This document shows positions 13,816 to 26,402 of a stretch of 64,000 nucleotides of DNA, piece after piece. The stretch covers positions 174,451,770 to 174,515,769 of the forward strand of contig NC_084759.1 in the NCBI RefSeq assembly GCF_028858725.1, given 5' to 3'. This DNA comes from Colius striatus. Its lineage: Eukaryota > Chordata > Aves > Coliiformes > Coliidae. The number at the start of each line of letters is the position of its first letter. Within the stretch, counting starts at the first letter, position 1. A model generated the notes under the pieces. The model was not told the origin of the DNA and searched no databases. It saw nothing but the letters and a program-made list of their open reading frames with translations. Position numbers and translations under genes: made by a program.

Positions 13816-15542
13816 CAGAAAAACTTGTTACTAGATATGAATACTTCTTATTGATAAAAGATAAAATAGGCAGAAAGATTTACAAATCCAATATATTTTA
13901 TTAAGCAAGGCCATTCTCATTCTTACAGCCTGACTCATCATTTGGGCATGATGAGGAGCAACAGAGCTAAGCACACAATACTGGTTCATTGGGATCACTG
14001 AAGGAAAAGGAAGTACTCACAGAGAAAAACAAAATCAAGCCAACAAGAGAGCCAGTGTTCATGAGTCACATTAGCTCTTTGCTCCCCTCAGTTGTCTGCT
14101 GAACAAATTTCAAGTCTGCTTAAAGATAAAGAGAAACTATATAAAGACACTCAGGCTCCTGATCCCAAATGTATTCTTTTCCTCTTGATCTCTGAGTCTT
14201 TGTCATTTCTATTATATTACACTTATTCTGCTTTACAAGTAACTAGCTCCCTTTCAGTGAACAAGGTCTGGTAATTAGCAGTACTGTCAAATTTATGTCT
14301 ACCAGGGGCTTTAATTACCATAGAGGAGGCCTAGTTCCCTTATCAGGCAGCCAGGTCTGAGACGCACTGTTGTGATCCAAGTCTTTTAGTACTTCATTAT
14401 CAGCTTCATATTACAGAAAGCAAAAAGCTCCAAAACTTGATAACTTTACTGATTTCTGTAGCATTGATTTCTGTTTCTTTTTTAGTGTCTCTCTCAAGTT
14501 GAATGAATTTGGTCAAAATGCTATATAACCTGTCATTTTTCCTGTTTTCTGAAAGGACGTGTCTATGTTAGGTAGCTTCTTCCAGGGCCAGACAGATCCT
14601 TAGCCAACTAGCTGTGACCAGACCACTGGAAGACAGAGATTAGGATGATTATAGGTTCCCTTTTCTCTCCTACTAGCATTACTCAGCACCTTTTGTACTT
14701 GACAACCCCATTCATGGCATGTCTGGCTCAATCCCCAAATCAGACATTTTTTCTTAGTTAATTGTTGACTGTTTACAATATGTTTTCTACTATTCTGGTC
14801 TCGTCTCTCATTAGCAGAAGAGGCTTTGATTGGCTTTTGATCCTGAGAAGCATACTTTACTTTAGTCTGTTCATTTGCAAATAAGACCCATTTTTGGAAC
14901 TAGACGGGCAGAATATTATCTGTGCTAAAAATTATATTTCACAGCAACGACCAGAGGCTCAGACAGTGTCCGGCAATTACAATTCTGCAGCCCATTTAAA
15001 TGGAGGTCAACTATTTCACTTTAAGATTATGTATAAATGATTGCACTAAGGCATTTATCTTGTTCCTGCTGATCAGCTTGTCACTGATCCATAAATGAGT
15101 ACGTGGATGTACGCAAAGAAAAGCACATACTAATTCTACTATGTCAGATTCTTTAAAAATGTATGAAGTACCTGAAACTACATTCTGTCTGTCCCAAGTA
15201 CAAATATCTCAAAACAAAACAATAACCCACTTAGATAAGTTGCTACACACAGCATTTTGGCTAGTTCCATTCCAGATTAGTTTAAAGGTTTCCAACATCT
15301 AAGTTCATCACAGACAGTAGATACTATAAGTCGCCTAAACTATACAAGAAACAGAGCAAAAGACATGGCCTAATCTAGGATTGAACCACACCATTGAAGT
15401 ACAACAAACAGTGGTTTTCAGACTACAAGACTTCAGGACTGAACTACATCTTTGTCACAATGTTGGAGAGAAAGAATGCAAAAGCTCCTATAACCATAGA
15501 GAATGTGATGGTTGCTATTCTCCTGTTAATGGTCTCCCTCTC

Positions 15543-15595
15543 TGACAACTTTAAAGCTTTCTAATGAGAAATGTGTCTGGAAAACCTTCTGTGAT
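15543..15595. repeat. Copy A of a short dispersed repeat
   Basis: It begins TGACAACTTTAAAGCTTTC. A second copy in the same orientation lies 4.4 kb away at 19955-20008. The first 23 bases are identical and the remaining about 30 bases differ at only a few positions plus a 2-bp indel. Flanks do not match, so this is either a small interspersed repeat or a short local duplication. Confidence 0.6.
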
Positions 15596-17389
15596 TCACA
15601 GTACCTTTATTAGAAACTGAGTCACTGTGAATACAACACAGGTAGTCTAAAGAATTGCAAGATGAACAGTGTTGAGATATATGCTGTTTTTACTTTCAGC
15701 TCATTGAAGTCTTCCACTGCTGTTAATAGAATTGAGTAAAATATTTCTAATTTATTGTCATCACAAGTAGACAATGAAGACTAAATATTTATTACACACA
15801 TAGCAATGTATGCAATACCTGACAGACATTTCCTAACAACTTTCCAAATTCTAAAACAAATAAATTGGACCCTATAATAACACATATTCAGAGTCTACAT
15901 TGATGCAGATGGTGTATTACTGTACAATGAAGACAAGATCTTGATTCTAAAGATTAAACTTCATCATTCCTGCTCCTAACTCTGGCTGTGTTAGGCAGTA
16001 AAAAAGAAAGATATCAAGTGACAAGCCTTGACTAATTTTCCCAGAAAAGATTATAAAACTAAGAAAGCTGATTATGGAAGATTTGTGTTTTAGCACTTCA
16101 ATGTGAAGTGCTCTTCTGAAACTTCCATTTTACCTGTCTTTCCACTTTTAATAGCATTACCTATTGCAAATGTTACAGAATTCTGCCAGTATTCTCCTTC
16201 TGTTTTCCTAAAGCTTAGAGCACTGAATTCTTTTGAGAGGCCCATTGTCTTTCTTTTCCCCTAAAAATGAAAAAAAATGTTTCTTCTCATACAAAGACAC
16301 TCTCAACACAAGGCCTACTTTACCTATGTTCAATAATAAGTTACAATATTTTGCTGACAAGATACTTAACAGGTTTTCACACCTCATTTGAGTATTACAA
16401 AGACGGGAAGCAAGCTTTCAACTTCCAGATACATAAGAGCTCAGTTCTTATCTCCTACTTTCCTACTTTTGCCTAATAGGAGCTGGAATGGCTTTCATTT
16501 TCTGCTTAGTTTTCTATTTTCCTTTGCAACCCTACCTTGAATAACAATAGAGCAATGGTTACTGACTTTCTCAGTAAGTGTTTAATTTCCCATGCCTTCT
16601 CATCTTCCTCATTCCCTCATTCCTCATTCTCAGGCTCACAACTTGGAGTCCAGCTCAAATCATTTCACTCCAGCTCAGAGTTATCCTTTCACAGATATGT
16701 ACAAAGGGCAGTGTGATTAGGGTGCAAGAAATCTTGTCACAATCAATATATGCTGCAGAGTCTTGCTTGTCTTGCCATATAGCACATACATACAGGAAAA
16801 TCTAGCTGGTGAAGGGGCTACTTTCAGCTTCTAGTTGAAGGAACCCATGTACATAGCTCTGCAGAAGCTTCCTTCTCTGCATCTCTACACCTCTGCCACA
16901 GGCAGAGTGTTTCCAAGAGGGAAAAAAACAGAAGTTTTGAGAAACTCGGAGAAAAAAAAAACCGTAGGCATTTAAAAATCCTGAATACTACGGAGTTCAG
17001 TTAATCAGCAGATTAATGTTCTGTTGTCACAAACATCACAGTGTTTAAGGGTTTTGGTTCAATGGGCAATCTGAAATACTTTTTCATACAAAAATTCAAA
17101 TGTTTACTGTTTTAAACCAATGTAAAGGTTTATTCAAAGACAGGTAAGAGAATCTCTTGACTACTTTCATTCTCCTCATATAGAGCTCCTGCAATTCATG
17201 TTGCAGTCAGTTTATGCATAACCTGAGAACTGCTTGCTGTTTTGGTATGTAATCTATCTTTGCCCAGTTGTGACCTGCACTTTAATCACAAGTTCGGTGG
17301 AATTGTGAATGTAGTGCTGATATTTATCCATGCTAAACATGTTGAACCATAATTCTTCCTACTTTATGCTCAGTCAAGTCCGTCCGATG

Positions 17390-17860
17390 CAGCAACAATC
17401 TCATTCTCTCTGGTGGTTCATGAACTGCATGCTGAATAATAAATAACACAAAAGAATGCCAAGGTCTTTACTCAGGAATTTATTTACAAAGATGCTGCAG
17501 GTGCAGAGGTGGCAAGGAGTCAAGCTGTGTATATATACAGTCAAATTTTCTTGTACTGCCTTTGAAGTACTCCTTTGTGCAATCTCACTTTCAAGCTTCC
17601 ACACAATTATATCCTTGCCTTGTTGGTTTTTCTCCACACAGCTAAACACACTCAAAAGAAGGCTGCCATGAAGGGTTTCTCCTGATCCAGACAAGTCCAG
17701 CCTTAGTAAACACAGTCTGTCTGTGTCTGAGCTTTAGAACAGTAGATGTTTTGGTCTGAATTTGCTTTACCAAATACTCCCATGTCCAAAGAGACACCTG
17801 ACCACAACACCTTGAAAACTGGTTCCTGACTTCTAACATATTTTAGCTTTACTATTTCCA
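17390..17860 (-). mobile_element. Possible decayed retroelement/LTR block
   Basis: This roughly 470 bp block differs in texture from its AT-rich surroundings and carries overlapping 65-97 codon frames on both strands. On the minus strand a poly(A)-like signal (GTAAATAAATTCC) is followed by GAGTAAAGACC, which is reminiscent of an LTR R/U5 junction. Similar wording (AGTCTTTACTC then TTTTATTT on the plus strand) occurs at about 5067-5092. No TG..CA ends or target duplication could be fixed, so family and boundaries are uncertain. Confidence 0.25.
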
Positions 17861-18903
17861 ATCTACCACTATCCTACTCAGGGGTTATGGTTGCCTGCAT
17901 AAGCTAGAAGGGAAAGGACTAAGGACAAGTAACACATATTCTCCATCATCCAAGCACAGATTTCCCTGCCAACAAGTGCTGAGGAGGCACTTGTCCACAC
18001 TCTAGAGTTCATATCTCTTGCTGCAGGCTTCACTTCAGGGCTCAGAGAATGAAGTTTTGTGATATTTCGTAATATTTTGTATCTCTCCATCTGATTTTTA
18101 TTCTTTGACTCCCCAGCAATTCAGTCCAGCTCACTGTAACAGCAGCCTTTGGAAGCAGCAGACTTTTTTCCCCTGGGTTGGTTTGATTATGGTTTGGGAG
18201 GCCAAATCAGCATTCAATGGGCTAGACAAGCAATAGACCCACCTAGAGGGAAGCAGCAGGAATGTACAGCCAGATGGGTGAGGAAGGAGAGATACAACTG
18301 TCTCTGTAAAAACAGCTAACAAGAAATTTGGGGATGTCATATCTTAAAAGGCTTCTCATTCTCTTCTTGCAATTTTCACCTGTTTTGAAAGTTAAGGGAG
18401 AGGTTGTAATGAAGGCTGCTTCCTAGCATTATTTTATCTCATAGAAGAGCAACATAGGAAGAACTTTTTTTTTTTCCAGAAGATACTGTTCACCTTGCTA
18501 TCTGCATATATTACAATATTTTTTGCATATCTAAGATGTAAATGATCCTCCACTGGTCTTTTGGGGAAAAAAAGTCGGTTTTATGTGTCTTCTGTGTGCT
18601 GGAGTTTAAGCAGGAGTGGGCATTTCTAGTCAAATGAATATATGCAGATTTTTACCAGTAAATCCAATTCATAATTCAGTTTTCAAAATCCACACCCCGT
18701 TTTTAGATTAATATTTGAAATTAACAATTGCCCCTTACAGAGCACATGCCAACAGATGAACACTACAAAACCCTGATGCATCTTGCAGAATGCATCAGTC
18801 TTGCGTTACTTAAAAAAAGTATGCCTGGCCCAAGTTGCTTGACCATTATTTTGTTAGACTCCTAACAAATATAAATTGTCAGTTTACTAACAGACTGTAT
18901 CCA

Positions 18904-18985
18904 CAAAATCACAGAACAGTAGTAGTTGGAAGGGACCTTTAGAGATCAGAGCCCAACACCCCTCCTGAAGCAGATCCAATGATCC
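18904..18985 (-). mobile_element. Short CR1 LINE 3' fragment
   Basis: The plus strand reads AATCACAGAACAGTAGTAG, then TTGGAAGGGACCTTTAGAGA, then GCCCAACACCCCTCCTGAAG. This is the reverse complement of the last about 80 bp of an avian CR1. A few bases are missing around the usual TCATCTAGTCCAACC block. Heavily truncated and non-coding. Confidence 0.8.
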
Positions 18986-19954
18986 TCTACTTTCTCTGTA
19001 ATATTTTTAGTTTTAGTTTCTATTTCATAAGTATATTTAAAATTAATTTGAAATTATGAAGATATTTATTAAGATGCAATAACAACTAGAATTCATTAAT
19101 TAATGAATAGCCATGTTTATAGCATCAAAGAGACTTTCCCTTTTTCCTGGATGGAGGGTGAATTTTGAACTTGGTGCAGAATCAGTGGCAAGATACCTTT
19201 AATCTTTTACGTCAACTCTAGCTTCATAGAAATTATACAGTTCCATGTAACTGACAAAGGAGTTGAATCACAGTAATGGACAGCACACTAATATTTTTTG
19301 TTTTTTCCAACCAACATTAATTTCCTTTTCTCTGCTTAACACGTTCACATTTGATTTCCAGTTTTTGTTTTTCAGTCTTCTGTTGTTCTTCAGAAGAGAT
19401 TTCTATAGCACAGACTAATGACCAAAAAGATCCTTTATGGAGAATTCTGAAGCAGTTCCAGTGTAAATATGTTTAAAATAGTGAAATGACAAATGCAAAT
19501 GCAAGAAAGATGCAATTACATCAGAAATACTATTCTTTTCAAAGTGATGGTTAGGAAACAATGTTGTCATAGGTCAATGAATCAAATCATTTGCTTACTA
19601 TTCTTTGTTTGGAAGCACATTCCTAGCTTTACTCTCAGCTTTTATCATAAAACAAAGTACTAATTGAAAAAATAATTATCATGAATCTATCATTGTGTTG
19701 TTAATATGTATAATGGAAAGACTATTAATTGCATTATTTGGAAGATCCTCGCTAGCTATTCTTTATCACTGTTCTCATGTTGTATTTACTTTAGGTAACA
19801 AACTTTAGGTGATGACTGGATTCATTCTACTGAGAAAGCTGCTGAAATGTGAAAAGACCTCAAGAAAAATTTCACAAAAGGAACTGCCAAAGTTTGAAGT
19901 TATATAGAGGTAGCTCAAGAAAGTGCTTGTTATTATTCCAAATGTAAAACACTG

Positions 19955-20008
19955 TGACAACTTTAAAGCTTTCTAATAAGACAAATGTTTCTGAAAAATC
20001 TTTTGTGA
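19955..20008. repeat. Copy B of a short dispersed repeat
   Basis: It matches the element at 15543-15595 in the same orientation, sharing TGACAACTTTAAAGCTTTC and then a run with a few substitutions up to TTTTGTGAT. It may belong to an undescribed low-copy or decayed repeat family. Confidence 0.6.
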
Positions 20009-23000
20009 TGAAATTATAACCTATTGTTCTAAATATAAAGCACTAAATTAAAGGCCTAAGAGCAGAAGAAGAAACACTACTATGCCTCTAGGTATTACTC
20101 ATCAGTCATGTCAGCCATAACAAACTTTTAGTCACTGAAGCGGTACAAGTTTGCAGGAATTATAAAGAAAGATGGCATATATTGGTTAATTTTCTAGAAC
20201 AAAAACTGACTACAATGTTAAATCATTTTTTTAAGGACATTGGGTTTTTTTGCCTATGAATCAGATTATTTTGTTGAAAAATGAAAAGTCAAGATAGTGA
20301 TAAATCTTGTATTCCTCTTCCAGTTCAAAAATAAAACTGAGATGGAGAGGATCTATTAATTTGAAATCTTTGAAAGGCTTGGTCATCTCCTGATTCAGTT
20401 AAACCATTAAGTACAGCCAATATTTCTTCTGTATGACAGGGCAATAGATGCACCTGATATTTTTATTGCTTTTATTAAAGAAGTGAAGAAGGGTTTCTAA
20501 TTCAATAGAGAGGAAATCTGGTTTGCTTGTAAGTGGATTCGACTTTCCAATCGAATGCAGCTTGCCACAACTTCCAAGATGTATATTCATTGCTAATTAA
20601 TTAAGAAATATATTGTTTACCTTTTTTTGTGCTGAAAATACTTAAAAAGAAATTATAAATACATGTAATATTGTAAAAGTTGTGAAGCTTAAAGAGATTT
20701 CTTCTTTTCTATGTCAAGGTGAGTCTTCAAGTGTAAAGGTTAAATTTACCTGAAAGTCAGGATTTAAATGAGTTATATTGCCATTATACAGAACCTTAAC
20801 TGAAATATAAAAATGCAAAAAAGATTAAAAATTAATACATAACTGAAGTTTTCGTGATCACTGATAATTATTTATGGTCAGTTAAATAAATCACTTATAT
20901 TAGATTAACAGGCACAGAGCAGACAAAGGATGAAGTGCATATTTTGATAACCAAGAATATCTACTAGGCCAGATTGGAAAGTGAAACAAGTAGACCTTTC
21001 ACTGAGAATTCAAATGTTGAACTGCTGTTGTGTAAATATTAGACATGATCCTCACATCTTTGTACAAAAATATCGGGTTTCCAAAATAGTAATCAAATAA
21101 AGTAAATAATTAAGAAGCTGGTTTTTCCTTTACAGTTGCAATGTTATGATAACACCATGAAAAGACAAATTAATTATTCTTGCAATCATGGATTAGTTAA
21201 AACATACCCTACAATCTTCTGGGCTTCAATATGAATAGGTTATCAAATGCTTCAGTTTGTTGGAGATTAAACCACTGACATCAACCATAGTCTTTTTCTA
21301 ATTACACAAAAAATGTAAGCAGTAAAGCCCTGGATTACACTACTTCCTATAAGTAAGCAATCTGCTGTTTTAATTCTGGCTTGCACTAAGCTTGAATTGA
21401 ATTATAATGCACGGTGAAAATATCCAGGATAAACACACAGTTTCAGAACCAAGAGAATTTCTCACAATTGCGATTTCTGAGAAAGACTCTCTCTCAGGAA
21501 TGTTTACTATTCTTAAGCAAAGCTAGAGTAATTTTTAATTAATCATAAAACAGAAAAAAAACATTTTTGGTTAATACATGTGTAAGGGCTTTTTATTCCT
21601 GCTCAAACATAACCTTGAAGCTAAATTCTTAACCAGAGAAGGCTTACTGGGTCATGTGTTGGCATGATGCAGCAGAAAAACATAATAATGAATTTTGACA
21701 TAGGTTTTTGTCAGGGTCACGCTGAATTCTTAACATCTTGGAAGGCCTTCATCTTCCACACCTATCTGTACAATGCATATGTCAAAGTCATAAATGGAGC
21801 CGACGACTCAAGAAATCATACTAAATCAAGCTGAAAAGTGCAGCAGTTACTATGAGTAGGATGAGTAAATATTGAAACAAACCATCAAAGAAAGTGGTGG
21901 ATATTCCATTTTTTTATTATTGAATAAATAGTGCCTGAATACATTGCTGGAAAATGCATCTTTGTAGTGCAAGTTAAGTGTAAGTGCAAATCTTACAAGT
22001 TAATTTTATTGTAGGGGTACCCATGTAAATCTCTCTCCCTGTTTGCATAGACAACACAAGGTATTTCAATCTCTTTTTTCTTTGAAGTGTATGGAGTAAA
22101 GAAATAGTTAAGTTCTGACTGTTACAAAAATGACCCCACCGCTGGTTCTGTCCCTTTTAAGTCAAATAGTTTTCATTTGTGTCAACATTTTTTATCAGGC
22201 ATTATGTGCATGACTATGTTCTTGGAAATTTAGTATTGATTGATGATAATTTTGAAGATGGTAAATATTAGTCTTAAACTTGGAAAATTAACATTTGGTT
22301 AGCAGATATTTAAAAGGAAATCAAGTCTTTAAACGAAAATATTTACCTCGCATTAAACAGGAGGTCTGTTGTTTTCATTTCTGTGCAAATCTCATTTAAG
22401 ACATTTAGTTAAACAGTCATTTCACTCCAGAACATAAACACCAAAGCAAAACATACTCAAGAAGGACATGGTACTAGGGGTTTTTTTCTGTATTCAGGCT
22501 TCATTTTCTGGAATCTTCAACTCTCAATACACAAAAAATGAATTAGATCACTTTACTAACCTTCAAGGAAAGAATTGACATTGAAACATAACATATCTGG
22601 TTCAAAAAGTCCTTTAGAAGTTACAGTTCTCACCTCAAAATACAAGCAACTATTACAGAAATCTGGGAGGGAGATGGTGAAAAAGACGTATATTCTTCCA
22701 ACTTTTCCGTTAACCTGAGATCATTTAGAAGGTTTGTCATTATCTATCTCTGTTTCTCAAACTTTTAATCTGTGAAATTACAATAGTCATAGGATCCATT
22801 TTCATGAAGCTCTTGAAAATCCATGCATTGATATTGATATATGAGTTGAATATGATTATCATACTGCTCTTCAATGAACTCCTGGAAAGAACAGATGTTG
22901 AGTTATGCAAATCAAACAGTATTTAGGAAAAAATAAATAATAAATTCTTTTCTCATCCTTCCATCTCAAAATGTAAGAAAAGTTCCAAAACTACCCTGAA

Positions 23001-23250
23001 TGGTCCCAAGGTGTCTGGCACAGAACAAAGTACTTGCAAAGCACTTTGTCCTCCCCAGTTGCCCATGAGAAAGTAATCCAAGTTTGTGACAAAAACAACT
23101 CCTTTACAGTACTTTCTTTATGAAAACTAAAAAGTTGAGGGTTCTTCCCCATGTTGTTTTCCTTTCTCAGGGGTCATTGGCTCCAAAAGTGGTATTATCT
23201 AAAAGTGTACCTTTTGACTGAAGAACACTCATGCCTGACTTGAACCTTAC

Positions 23251-23317
23251 AGGACTCCAAAGGAACTTTCCCGGCTTCATATAACTCTTCTGAAGGTTGG
23301 TTGGAGAATCCTTAAAG
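23251..23317 (-). other. Weak internal-exon candidate
   Basis: On the minus strand a pyrimidine tract ending CCTTTTCTTCTAG (acceptor AG at 23319-23318) precedes 67 nt that are open in one frame (1 nt plus 22 codons) and end at CCT|GTAAGG. The frame stays open to a TGA at 23167 if not spliced. No protein family is recognised. The phase (enters at 1 nt, leaves at 0) does not connect to the other candidates directly. It is probably a chance splice-like segment. Confidence 0.12.
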
Positions 23318-23630
23318 CTAGAAGAAAAGGACTTGAAACATGAAACAAGACAATCTAACGCCACAACAATTGTAGAGGAAAAAGCTTTTTTACGTTGTAA
23401 ATCCTTATAAAGCCTATAAATGTCACTACAAATGAAGTGTTTTGGAGCAAAAATTTACTGCCACACAGTGTGCTAAACAGTACAGTCTGGAATGAGTGTA
23501 CTGATCTCAGGCCAAACACAAATTCCTTAAAAGCAGAACTACGCATTCACACAAACTCCACTAGAGCTTCAGATCAGAGTTCAGAACTGCAAGGACACTG
23601 ATGGAATTGTATTTAACCATAGTGAGTACC

Positions 23631-24397
23631 TATTGTGGTTTAAGCCCATCTGTCGACAAAGCACCATGCAGCCACTTACTTACCCTAAACAGAGCCCCCC
23701 CACCTCTCATGATAGGATGGTGGAGGCTCCAGTGAAATGGGAGGAGAAAAAGATAACCAAGGGCCTTGTGAATGGAGACAAAGACAGGAAGGGCTCACTT
23801 ATCAGTTATGGTTCTGGGCAAAACAAACTCAACGGTTCAACCCAAGGGATGATGAACAAGTTAACCAACTGCCAACTAGAAACAGAAGACAGAAAGCAAA
23901 ACCAGAGCAGGATGGTGAGAAAAATAAAACCAGATCTGTAAGATCTCCTTCCCCCAACCTTTGACTCTTCCCAGGCTCAGCTACCTTGCTCCTGATATCT
24001 CTACCTCCTCATTCTCAGCAGTGCAGGGGTCAGGAAATGGGGGATGCAGTCAATCCATCACAAATAGTCTCTTCCTCTCCTTCCTCCTCAAAGGAGCATC
24101 CTCTCCTTCCTCCTTACATTCTTCTCCTGCTCCAACAATGGGTCCCTCCCACATGATACAGTCCCTAATAAACCTCTCCAGCATGACTCCTTCCCAAAGG
24201 CTGCAGCTGCTCACAAACTCCTCCAGCATGGGCCTCCTCCATAGCAGCAGAACTGCAGGCACATTCTGCTCCAACGCCACCTCCTCACAGAGTCATGGCC
24301 CCTCTGGGCACAGCAACTTCTTTTTTGAGCAGCTTCTTACAGGGGAACTACAGTTCCTCCGCCATTACTAGAAATGGTTCCACACAAACCCAACATA
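23631..24397 (-). mobile_element. Solo LTR of an avian endogenous retrovirus family
   Basis: It opens TATTGTGGTTTAAGCCCATC and continues AAAGCACCATGCAGCC, the reverse complement of a terminus shared by many bird LTRs (see the + strand copy ending at 58908). It closes at CACACAAACCCAACATA. The flanking 5-mers gtacc (23626-23630) and gtagc (24398-24402) match at four of five positions, consistent with an old target-site duplication. The interior holds about four tandem units of 45-48 bp, each starting CTCCAR near 24130, 24176, 24221 and 24269. No internal retroviral genes flank it, so it is a solo LTR. Open frames across it (up to 136 codons on +) follow the tandem repeat and are not genes. Family assignment rests on recalled terminal and internal wording, not on a search. 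Confidence 0.8.
24125..24312. repeat. ~46-bp tandem repeat array inside the LTR
   Basis: Four diverged units share a CTCCAGCATGGG/CTCCAACAATGGG start followed by TCC-rich and CTGCAG-like text. Starts are spaced 46, 45 and 48 bp. Expanded arrays of this type are a feature of this avian LTR family. Confidence 0.7.
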
Positions 24398-24501
24398 GTA
24401 GCTTACTATAAAACATTACCATGGTGTCAATTTGAGATATCACTTCTAAGTGACTAAGTATCAAGTATTTTCACAGAAAGAATTCCTGCAGCATTGTTTC
24501 T

Positions 24502-24858
24502 TATAGAATCATAGAATGGCAGGAGCTGGAAGGGAGATTATCTAGTCCAACTCTCCTGCTAAAGAAGGTTCATTTTGGTCAGGTCACACAGGAATGTGTC
24601 CAGGTGGGTTTTGAAAATCTCCAGAGAAGAAGACTCCACAACCTCCCTGGGCAGCCTGTCCCAGGGCTCCCTCACCCTCAACAGTAAAGAAGTTTTTTCT
24701 TATGTTTAAGTGGAACTTTTTGTATTCCAGCTTATGTCCATTACCCCTTGTCCTGTCAACAGAGACAACAGAAAAAGTGCCATTCCATTCTCTTGACATA
24801 CACCTTTTAAATATTTGTGTTAAAATCCCGCTTAGTCTTCTCTAGGCTATGGATCTTG
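24502..24858 (-). mobile_element. CR1 LINE 3' fragment
   Basis: The plus strand starts ATAGAATCATAGAATGGCAG and passes through TGGGCAGCCTGTCCCAGGGC and ATTACCCCTTGTCCTGTC, in the order expected for the reverse complement of an avian CR1 3' portion. It reaches the TTCTCTAGGCT segment near 24845. About 355 bp, 5'-truncated. It lies about 105 bp after the LTR at 23631-24397. Confidence 0.9.
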
Positions 24859-26315
24859 TAATGCTGTATTTCCTCCTATTGTATTAACTCCAGCTTCTTT
24901 CCTTGTGATAAGCATCCTTCTGCCACAGTGCTACCCATGTGCCCCCATAACTCCTCAAACCTAGTGCTCGAGCTGGTTCCCAGCTTTTCTCCACTGAATT
25001 GCTGAGCAGCATTCTTCTGGTGACCAGCCAGCAACAGGCCAAACAGAGCAGGCAAATTGTAGATTTTCTCCAAGGGACAGTTTCTCTTACCCAACTGCAA
25101 TATACATTAAATTTTAGTAAATATCAAAAGGTCTGTTTATCTGAGAAAAATGGTTGGACAGTTGAGTAAAAGCTTGTTCTGATGGAACAGAGATAGGTAC
25201 ACAGTCATCATGGTTGCATGGCTGTTACTGGCTTAGACAATCTGCTTAAAGATTCTGTGTCAATGAAACCCATACAAGGAAATCTGTACTCATCACCTTA
25301 CACTGTCAAAGAGAAACTTAGCAATAGTTTGTGGGTTTTTTTTCCTGATTTGCTTTTTGTCCGTTTATCCTGTATGTAGATGCATGGGAAAATAGGCAAA
25401 AGTCACAAATACAAATGAAGGTTGCTATTTTGCATAATATCTGACAAATGACTGTGCTGCTGGTCCTACACACCAGATGGTATACTGCCATAACCAAAAT
25501 TGGATGCAAGACACATACACATTCTTTTTTATCTAGAATGCTTTGCCATGCAACTTTGAAACAAGCAAATACTGCTAATCAAAACATTGCTCTGTATTTT
25601 AAAACATTCTTAATTAGTTTGCATAACTGGGATAGGGACAACAGTACAAAACTAGCTTTTGGGTATTTGGGGATTTTTTTTCTTTTTCCAGTGTGGAGGG
25701 ATATCTTTGATAATTTGCTGTGTTTTGTAATGTACTTGGATAAATGTGAGGATAAATTGTAAATCTGATTTCCCTGGGAACCTTGAGTTCTGCCAAATTA
25801 AATCCTTGGGCTGAGTGGGGTGGCTACTGGGAGCAGGTGGTGGCTCTTTTACCAGGGGGTGAACTGCAGAGCTGAATAAAAGCTTAGTTTCTAGTTAAGA
25901 TCTCTTTCTTATTAGGTTACAAGCACATACACTGGGGGAAATAAGGAAAAATAAAGGAAAAATAAATTTCTGGCTGTGACAAAAATGAGAATAGAGCTCT
26001 GTAACTCCAGGTAGATGCTGTAAGCTACCTGTACACTTCATTTTACTCAAGTGACAGCCTCACTTGCATAAAACGCTGTCAGAAAACTCATGAAAAGCTG
26101 CCATCCACTATCTGTATCTACTCTGAAATTAACTATTTTATCCAGTGGTACTAAGCTGCATTGAGTGATTCAGAGGTTTTCTGCTCAGGAGAAAACTTGT
26201 CAGTCATATCTGCCTGGGAAAGGGGATCTAGGTTTTCTCAACTTGGACAAGGTGAAGCGGGACAATTAGGCAAGACCCCAGAAAAACCCAACCTGAATTC
26301 AAAGTTGGTTCTCCT

Positions 26316-26402
26316 ATGAGCAGAGAGGGTGGACCAGATGACCTCTAAAAGTTTCTTTCTAACTAAAATATTTCATGATTACTAAAGTATTTCATGATTA
26401 CC
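26316..26402 (+). mobile_element. Decayed CR1 3' tail with a tandem duplication
   Basis: GGTGGACCAGATGACCTCTA followed by a TTTCTTTCTAAC stretch matches the avian CR1 3' end in + orientation. The terminal part is a 19-bp tandem duplication (26362-26380 and 26381-26399) of ACTAAAATATTTCATGATT with one mismatch, likely derived from the ATTCTATGA-type terminal repeats. Confidence 0.6.

Larger units (their letters stand above)
12345..18900. other. AT-rich non-coding stretch, no gene recognised
   Basis: No convincing coding region. It contains a TTTG tetranucleotide run (13257-13277), an A14 run followed by A/C-rich sequence (13721-13815), one copy of a short dispersed repeat (15543-15595), and a higher-complexity block at about 17390-17860 that may be a decayed retroelement. 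All are listed separately. Confidence 0.45.
18990..23625. other. AT-rich non-coding stretch, no gene recognised
   Basis: No persuasive open frame. It contains copy B of the short dispersed repeat (19955-20008) and one weak exon-like segment on the minus strand (23251-23317). Nothing else was recognised. Confidence 0.45.

Noticed and set aside
23961..24371. 136-codon + strand open frame rich in Ser
   Set aside because: It lies entirely within the LTR and follows its tandem repeat units.
25860..25890. AATAAAAGCTT near 25876 as the end of a gene or LTR
   Set aside because: No exon, acceptor or LTR terminus could be tied to it.
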